A DNA stretch of 55,220 nt from Bifidobacterium breve (GTDB taxonomy: Bacteria > Actinomycetota > Acidimicrobiia > Acidimicrobiales > Ilumatobacteraceae). The notes beneath the pieces are model-generated. The model did no database searches and had not been told where the DNA came from. It saw only the letters and a program-made list of their open reading frames with translations. The stretch spans positions 1-55,220 of the forward strand of contig CAMAWR010000012.1 of NCBI GenBank assembly GCA_945862045.1, given 5' to 3'. Numbering within the stretch: the first letter of the stretch is position 1; each line of letters opens with the position of its first letter. Below are positions 51,715 through 55,220 of the stretch, one piece after another. The position numbers and the translations under genes were made by a program.

Positions 51715-52520
51715 AGGTCTGCCGACCATGCCGGGCCTTCTGGGGTCACGTACGCCGACGTGATGCCACCGTCGATCACGAGGCTCTGCCCCGTCATCCA
51801 ACTGCTTTCATTCGACGCCAAGAACAAGGCGCCGTTCACGATTTCATGCGGCTCACCGAAGCGACCCATTGGAATGTGCACGAGGCGACGCTCACGCTTG
51901 GCATCATCACTCAGAAATTTTGCAAGGAGCGGTGTCATTACAGGCCCCGGGCACAGTGCATTGGCGCGCAACCCGCGACGCGCATAAATTGCGGCCATTT
52001 CCCGCGTCATCGCGAGCACCGCACCTTTTGACGCCGTGTAGGCGATCTGGGGTGTCGCCGCCCCAAGGTGGGCCACGAACGATGCAACGTTCACGATCGA
52101 CGACATTTCGCCACAACGTTGTGCCGACTCGATCATTGGTGGAATCGCGTGGCGACACGCGTACAACACGCCTTTGACATTGATGTCGAACGTTCTTTGT
52201 ATCACGTCGTCGGGCGTGTTCGTTGGGTCGTCATCTGCCGACAACATCACGCCGGCATTGTTGTACAGCACATGCAGGTCACCGAAGGTTTTGACTGCGA
52301 ATGCCACAGCATCACGCACCGACGCATCGCTACTCACATCGCACTCCACCGATGCAGCGGTGCCACCGGCACGGGCAATCGACTGCAATGCTTCACTGGC
52401 GTCACCGACATCGGCAATCACCACCCGCGCCCCTTCGGCCGCAAATCGTTCGGCGCCCACCCTCCCCAAACCACTCGCACCACCGGTGATGAAGGCGACT
52501 TTTCCGGCGAGACGATTCAT
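51711..52520 (-). CDS. SDR-family oxidoreductase
   Basis: This 269-aa short-chain dehydrogenase has ITGGASGLGRVGAERFAAEG near residue 11, an Asp (IADVGD) for NAD, NNAGV near 88, Ser in VNVASFVAH and YTASK near 161, and C-terminal MTGQSLVIDGGITSAY. It is coupled by a 4-nt overlap to the following beta-hydroxyacid dehydrogenase and lies 3 bp after the glutamine-synthetase-like gene. The run carD-GS-SDR-dehydrogenase is therefore nearly gapless. The substrate is not known. Confidence 0.88.
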   Translation of the reverse strand: MNRLAGKVAFITGGASGLGRVGAERFAAEGARVVIADVGDASEALQSIARAGGTAASVECDVSSDASVRDAVAFAVKTFGDLHVLYNNAGVMLSADDDPTNTPDDVIQRTFDINVKGVLYACRHAIPPMIESAQRCGEMSSIVNVASFVAHLGAATPQIAYTASKGAVLAMTREMAAIYARRGLRANALCPGPVMTPLLAKFLSDDAKRERRLVHIPMGRFGEPHEIVNGALFLASNESSWMTGQSLVIDGGITSAYVTPEGPAWSADL

Positions 52521-52523
52521 GGG

Positions 52524-53894
52524 TTACGCACGATCAAAATAGCGCACACGTTCCCAATCAGTCACGCTGCCGTTGAACGATGACCACTCGTGACGCGCCA
52601 TCGTGAGCAAATGGTGATGCACATCAGCACCGAAACACTCACGCGCAATGTCGCTGCGCTCCCACAGGTCGGCGGCCTCCGCGAGGGTGGTGGGAATTCG
52701 CGGCAGGTCCTTGGCTTCATAGCCGTTGCCCGTGTAGGCCTCGGACAACGCCAGACGATGCCGAATGCCGTACAGCCCGGCTGCGATCGTGCCGGCAAAC
52801 GCAAGATACGAGTTGGCATCAGCACCCGGAATTCGGCACTCGACACGCGACGATGCACCGTGACCCACCACGCGATACCCCAGCGTGCGATTGTCGACGC
52901 CCCACGCCACGGCAGTGGGCGCCCACGAGCCTGGCTGAAATCGTTTGTAGCTGTTGACGGTGGGGGCCCACAAAATGCTGAAGTCACGCGCAGCAGCCAG
53001 TTGCCCGGCCAGGTACATGCGAAAGTTCTCGGTGAGCGCAGCGCCACCGTCGAAGGCCGAGCCACCCAACCCACGCTCGCTCAGATGCCACAAACTTGAA
53101 TGCACGTGACATGACGAACCGGTTTCGGCGAAGTCGTATTTGGCCATGAAGGTGACACTTCGGCCGAGCCCCGCGGCGATCTCTTTCGCCGCTGTTTTGT
53201 AGACAATGTTGCGATCAGCCATCTCCAGTGCGTGCGTGTACGCAAGATTCATCTCGTGTTGTCCGCGACCTGCTTCACCCTTGGAGAATTCGACCGGTAT
53301 GCCGGCAGCTTCGAGGCCTCGACGAATCTCGCCGACGACATACTCGTCGCGCGTCGTTTGCACCACCTGATAGTCCTGCATGAACGGCGAATGTGGCGTG
53401 AGATCTTGGTAGCCACGCTCATGAATCTGCTCGTACGAATCACGGAACAAATAGAACTCGATTTCGCTACCGATCATCGGCTCCAAATTCAGGCGCCGGG
53501 CTGCCAGCACCTGATCACGAAGCACCTGGCGGGGAGCAACGCCAATTGGCGCATCCGTCTTGGCCGCGAACAGATCGCACAAAATCAACGCCGTCTTGGG
53601 CACCCATGGTGTGATGCGAATCGTGCTGAAGTCGGCGCGCGCAAGCATGTCGCCATATCCGTGGTCGTAGGAGGCAAAGCGGTAACCCGGCACCGCCACG
53701 TCGTCAAAGTCGGTGGCGATGAGGTAGTCACAGTTTTCGGTGCCATGTTCGGCAACCTGCTCGAGGAAAAATCTGCCGGTGGTGCGCTTGCCGACCAGCC
53801 GGCCCTGTAGATCAGGGAACGCCATCACGACGGTGTCGATTGCACCGCTCTTTATCGCGCCAACCAACTCGTCACGAGTCGGCTGGACGGGCAT
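52524..53894 (-). CDS. Glutamine synthetase-family ligase (gamma-glutamylamine type)
   Basis: This 456-aa member of the GS superfamily forms a gamma-glutamyl amide with ATP. It has the N-terminal beta-grasp part (VVMAFPDLQGRLVGKR), EIEFYLF (metal Glu), the GEAGRGQHEMNL loop, SCHVHSSLW and NRTLGYRV. Divergence from housekeeping GlnA (for example, no typical adenylylation-loop Tyr region) and the neighbours point to a gamma-glutamyl-polyamine or -amine synthetase such as PuuA/GlnA3. It begins 6 bp after carD on the same strand. The amine substrate is inferred, not shown. Confidence 0.85.
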   Translation of the reverse strand: MPVQPTRDELVGAIKSGAIDTVVMAFPDLQGRLVGKRTTGRFFLEQVAEHGTENCDYLIATDFDDVAVPGYRFASYDHGYGDMLARADFSTIRITPWVPKTALILCDLFAAKTDAPIGVAPRQVLRDQVLAARRLNLEPMIGSEIEFYLFRDSYEQIHERGYQDLTPHSPFMQDYQVVQTTRDEYVVGEIRRGLEAAGIPVEFSKGEAGRGQHEMNLAYTHALEMADRNIVYKTAAKEIAAGLGRSVTFMAKYDFAETGSSCHVHSSLWHLSERGLGGSAFDGGAALTENFRMYLAGQLAAARDFSILWAPTVNSYKRFQPGSWAPTAVAWGVDNRTLGYRVVGHGASSRVECRIPGADANSYLAFAGTIAAGLYGIRHRLALSEAYTGNGYEAKDLPRIPTTLAEAADLWERSDIARECFGADVHHHLLTMARHEWSSFNGSVTDWERVRYFDRA

Positions 53895-53900
53895 TACGTG

Positions 53901-54545
53901 TTATTTCTTTTTGCTCGTCGCCTTGGGCTTGGCCGGCTTTTTCGCTGGGCCCTTTGCCGTATTGGTCTTGCGCTTACCACCGGTCGATGCCCGACCTAGT
54001 TCCTGCAACTGCGACTTGCCGTCGGCACTCAACACACCTTTTTCTAAGGCGTCGTCAAGGAAGCGGGTGGCCTCTTCGGTCGAGCAACGTTTTGACGGCG
54101 CAATCTCGGAGATGAGGTTCAGTCGGGCGCGTTCATACATCGTTTTTTCGGCAGCCGACAACTGATTCTCGCGGTCACGTGCCGCAAGGTTGCGTACTAC
54201 TTCTGCGACCTGATACACGTCGCCACTCTTCAACTTTTCTTGGTGGTTCTTGAAACGACGTGACCAGTTGGCAGGTACGCGCGGATCAGGCTTGGAAAGC
54301 ACGTCCACCAAATCTTGTAACTCACTTTTTGACACGGGCGGACGAATGCCAAGGTCGTACACCTTGGCGACCGGCACCGACAGGGTCATGCCTTTGCCAG
54401 CGGCATCGGTCATTACCGATTCCAGGATGAGATAGTCCTGCATCACATCAAAAGCCCGCATGCGCTTGATTACTTTGACCGTGCAGGCCCCATGTTGCGG
54501 ATAGATGACCGTGTCACCTTTTTTGAATTTCTTCACGTTTGTCAT
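53901..54545 (-). CDS. carD: CarD-family transcriptional regulator
   Basis: This 214-aa RNA polymerase-binding protein stabilises open complexes at promoters, important in actinobacteria. The N-terminal RID/Tudor domain is clear (KKGDTVIYPQHGACTVKVI), followed by the helical DNA-binding domain (SRRFKNHQEKLKSGDVYQVAEVVRNL). A basic Lys/Pro/Ala-rich tail of about 40 residues ends in SKKK, longer than in mycobacterial CarD (about 160 aa). The GGAGGA site touches the ATG at 54545, which is too close; a GTG at 54536 has better spacing and may be the real start. The downstream GS gene is 6 bp away. Confidence 0.9.
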   Translation of the reverse strand: MTNVKKFKKGDTVIYPQHGACTVKVIKRMRAFDVMQDYLILESVMTDAAGKGMTLSVPVAKVYDLGIRPPVSKSELQDLVDVLSKPDPRVPANWSRRFKNHQEKLKSGDVYQVAEVVRNLAARDRENQLSAAEKTMYERARLNLISEIAPSKRCSTEEATRFLDDALEKGVLSADGKSQLQELGRASTGGKRKTNTAKGPAKKPAKPKATSKKK

Positions 54546-54602
54546 TCCTCCGAACAGTCGTTTCAGGCTAAGGCGTGGATACGCACGCACGACCTCAGAA
54601 TG

Positions 54603-54648
54603 TGGCACTCCCGGCAGGAATCGAACCTGCAACCTACGGAATTAGAAG
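54603..54648 (-). other. 3' half of a tRNA-Arg(TCT) gene, probable att site
   Basis: The minus strand reads CTTCTAA (anticodon loop, TCT), then TTCCG, a variable region, a perfect T arm (GCAGG-TTCGATT-CCTGC), CGGGAGT, the discriminator and CCA. The part that should pair upstream is missing: the five bases before the loop are ACGCC, which do not pair with TTCCG, and no ACTCCCG acceptor strand or D arm is found. It is therefore a tRNA fragment from the anticodon loop to CCA, the usual attB segment of tyrosine integrases. Confidence 0.7.
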
Positions 54649-54797
54649 GGCGTGGCTCTGTCCTTGCTAGCCCATACTGGGTATAGGTTTCAGTCTTGCG
54701 TACCTGTCTCAGCACACCACTGGCACACGTTTAGGGATTCGTTCCCAGCGCTTCCCAGCCGTATGTAGCCATTCCGGATGTAGTCACAGTACTGAAT

Positions 54798-55016
54798 ATG
54801 AAACCAACAACCCCAACTGTTACTGCAGCAGAAAACAAAAAGCAGTGGATGACATTTCCGGATGTCTCAGTAGAGCTATCGGTATCAGGTAGCACCCTGG
54901 ACAAATGGCGAGCCGAAGGCAACTTTCCAGAGTTTGTCAAATTGCCGAACGGCGAGATGCGATTGCGCAGAATTGACTTTGAAGCCTGGCTCGATCAGTT
55001 GCAGAAAGTTGCCTAA
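54798..55016 (+). CDS. Excisionase-like helix-turn-helix protein
   Basis: This 72-aa small basic DNA-binding protein has the MerR/excisionase fold: WMTFPDVSVELSVSGSTLDKWRAEG is the helix-turn-helix, and FPEFVKLPNGEMRLRRIDFEAWLDQL follows as the wing and last helix. Such proteins direct excision of integrated elements and sometimes repress the integrase. Its stop overlaps the next ATG by one base (TAATG), the normal xis-int arrangement. The start was chosen at the only ATG before the fold. No convincing ribosome site is visible. Confidence 0.82.
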   Translation: MKPTTPTVTAAENKKQWMTFPDVSVELSVSGSTLDKWRAEGNFPEFVKLPNGEMRLRRIDFEAWLDQLQKVA

Positions 55017-55198
55017 TGAAAACGCGAAATATTTTACCACACGTTTACGAACTAAAAATTTATCCAGAGCGAAGAAGTCCGTACATTGTCCGGTGGGTTG
55101 TTAGCGGAACCACGCGAGGCAAGTCGTTCTCAAATAAAACTCAGGCAGACAACTTTCGCTCTGCGCTAGTTCACGGAATCAACTCACGCGAGCGTTAG
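55016..55198 (+). CDS. Integrase N-terminal fragment, ends at a stop after 60 aa
   Basis: The sequence resembles the N-terminal arm-binding domain of actinobacterial tyrosine integrases (ELKIYPERRSPYIVRWVVSG, then FSNKTQADNFRSALVHGI). Family members continue after this point with a segment ending TGLP; the bases after the TAG stop read SNITGLP in the same frame. This suggests an in-frame stop at 55196-55198 in a once longer gene. The catalytic domain lies outside the window. Whether the gene is dead or restarts cannot be settled here. Confidence 0.6.
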   Translation: MKTRNILPHVYELKIYPERRSPYIVRWVVSGTTRGKSFSNKTQADNFRSALVHGINSRER

Positions 55199-55220
55199 TC
55201 GAACATTACGGGTCTACCCC

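Larger units (their letters stand above)
54603..55220. mobile_element. Left end of an integrated element (tRNA-Arg-targeted), continues outside
   Basis: The order is tRNA-Arg 3' fragment, 149 bp without genes, excisionase-like gene, integrase N-terminus. This is the standard end of an integrative element or prophage. The restored full tRNA should lie at the other end, beyond the window. The AT-rich codon use of the two genes contrasts with carD. Confidence 0.65.

Noticed and set aside
54603-54690. A complete tRNA at the right end
   Set aside because: Only the anticodon loop to CCA folds; the D arm, acceptor 5' strand and anticodon stem partner are missing.

Overview
The window is a stretch of actinobacterial chromosome, most probably from the class Acidimicrobiia (Ilumatobacter-like). 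This is an inference. It rests on high-GC codon use with many GTG starts, a CarD regulator, F420-type luciferase-like oxidoreductases, a PimB-like mannosyltransferase beside an SRPBCC gene (an arrangement also known in mycobacteria), an acyl-ACP desaturase, and many promoters that look leaderless. Lineage was not tested by any database search.

Layout. 0-12.4 kb is ordinary chromosome: a partial sensor kinase, glycerol kinase, a class I aminotransferase, a ROK sugar kinase, an SRPBCC protein, a PimB-like glycosyltransferase, QueG, small Cys/zinc proteins, a tyrosine phosphatase, a short RNase J, ThrB, TrpD and a fasciclin lipoprotein. 12.5-23.5 kb is a visibly more AT-rich island whose genes have clear Shine-Dalgarno sites. 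It encodes a P450, an SDR, a SnoaL-like protein, an acyl-CoA ligase, a luciferase-like monooxygenase, a ribose-type ABC importer and a cyclase-family hydrolase. The island lies between two direct copies of the 3' end of a DUF3501 gene: a decayed copy at 12549-12726 and the intact gene at 23499-24110.

23.5-26.5 kb is the DUF3501 / GlpC-like Fe-S protein / rubrerythrin / Fur module. Its rubrerythrin carries an in-frame stop and its Fur gene is broken by two frameshifts. 26.6-31.2 kb is a glycerol/ether-lipid operon (glpD, an alkyl-DHAP-synthase-like flavoprotein, an FGGY kinase). Two ferritin-like genes and the RNase P RNA follow. 33-36.4 kb carries a YdjM-like protein, a zinc-ribbon coiled-coil protein and a class A penicillin-binding protein. 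36.5-44 kb holds redox and kinase genes of uncertain role. 44-47.5 kb is the complete dTDP-rhamnose operon (rmlA-C-B-D). 47.5-53.9 kb holds a class III aminotransferase, three dehydrogenases, a second P450 and a glutamine-synthetase-family ligase, possibly for amine or polyamine use. carD follows.

At the right edge, 54603-54648 is only the 3' half of a tRNA-Arg(TCT) gene, followed directly by an excisionase-like gene and the start of an integrase. This looks like the left attachment site of an integrated element that runs out of the window.

The best candidate for an undescribed system is the 13.2-23.4 kb island. Import, P450 hydroxylation, alcohol oxidation, possible Baeyer-Villiger-type oxygenation by the luciferase-like enzyme, hydrolysis and CoA activation would together make a camphor-like route for an unknown cyclic substrate.
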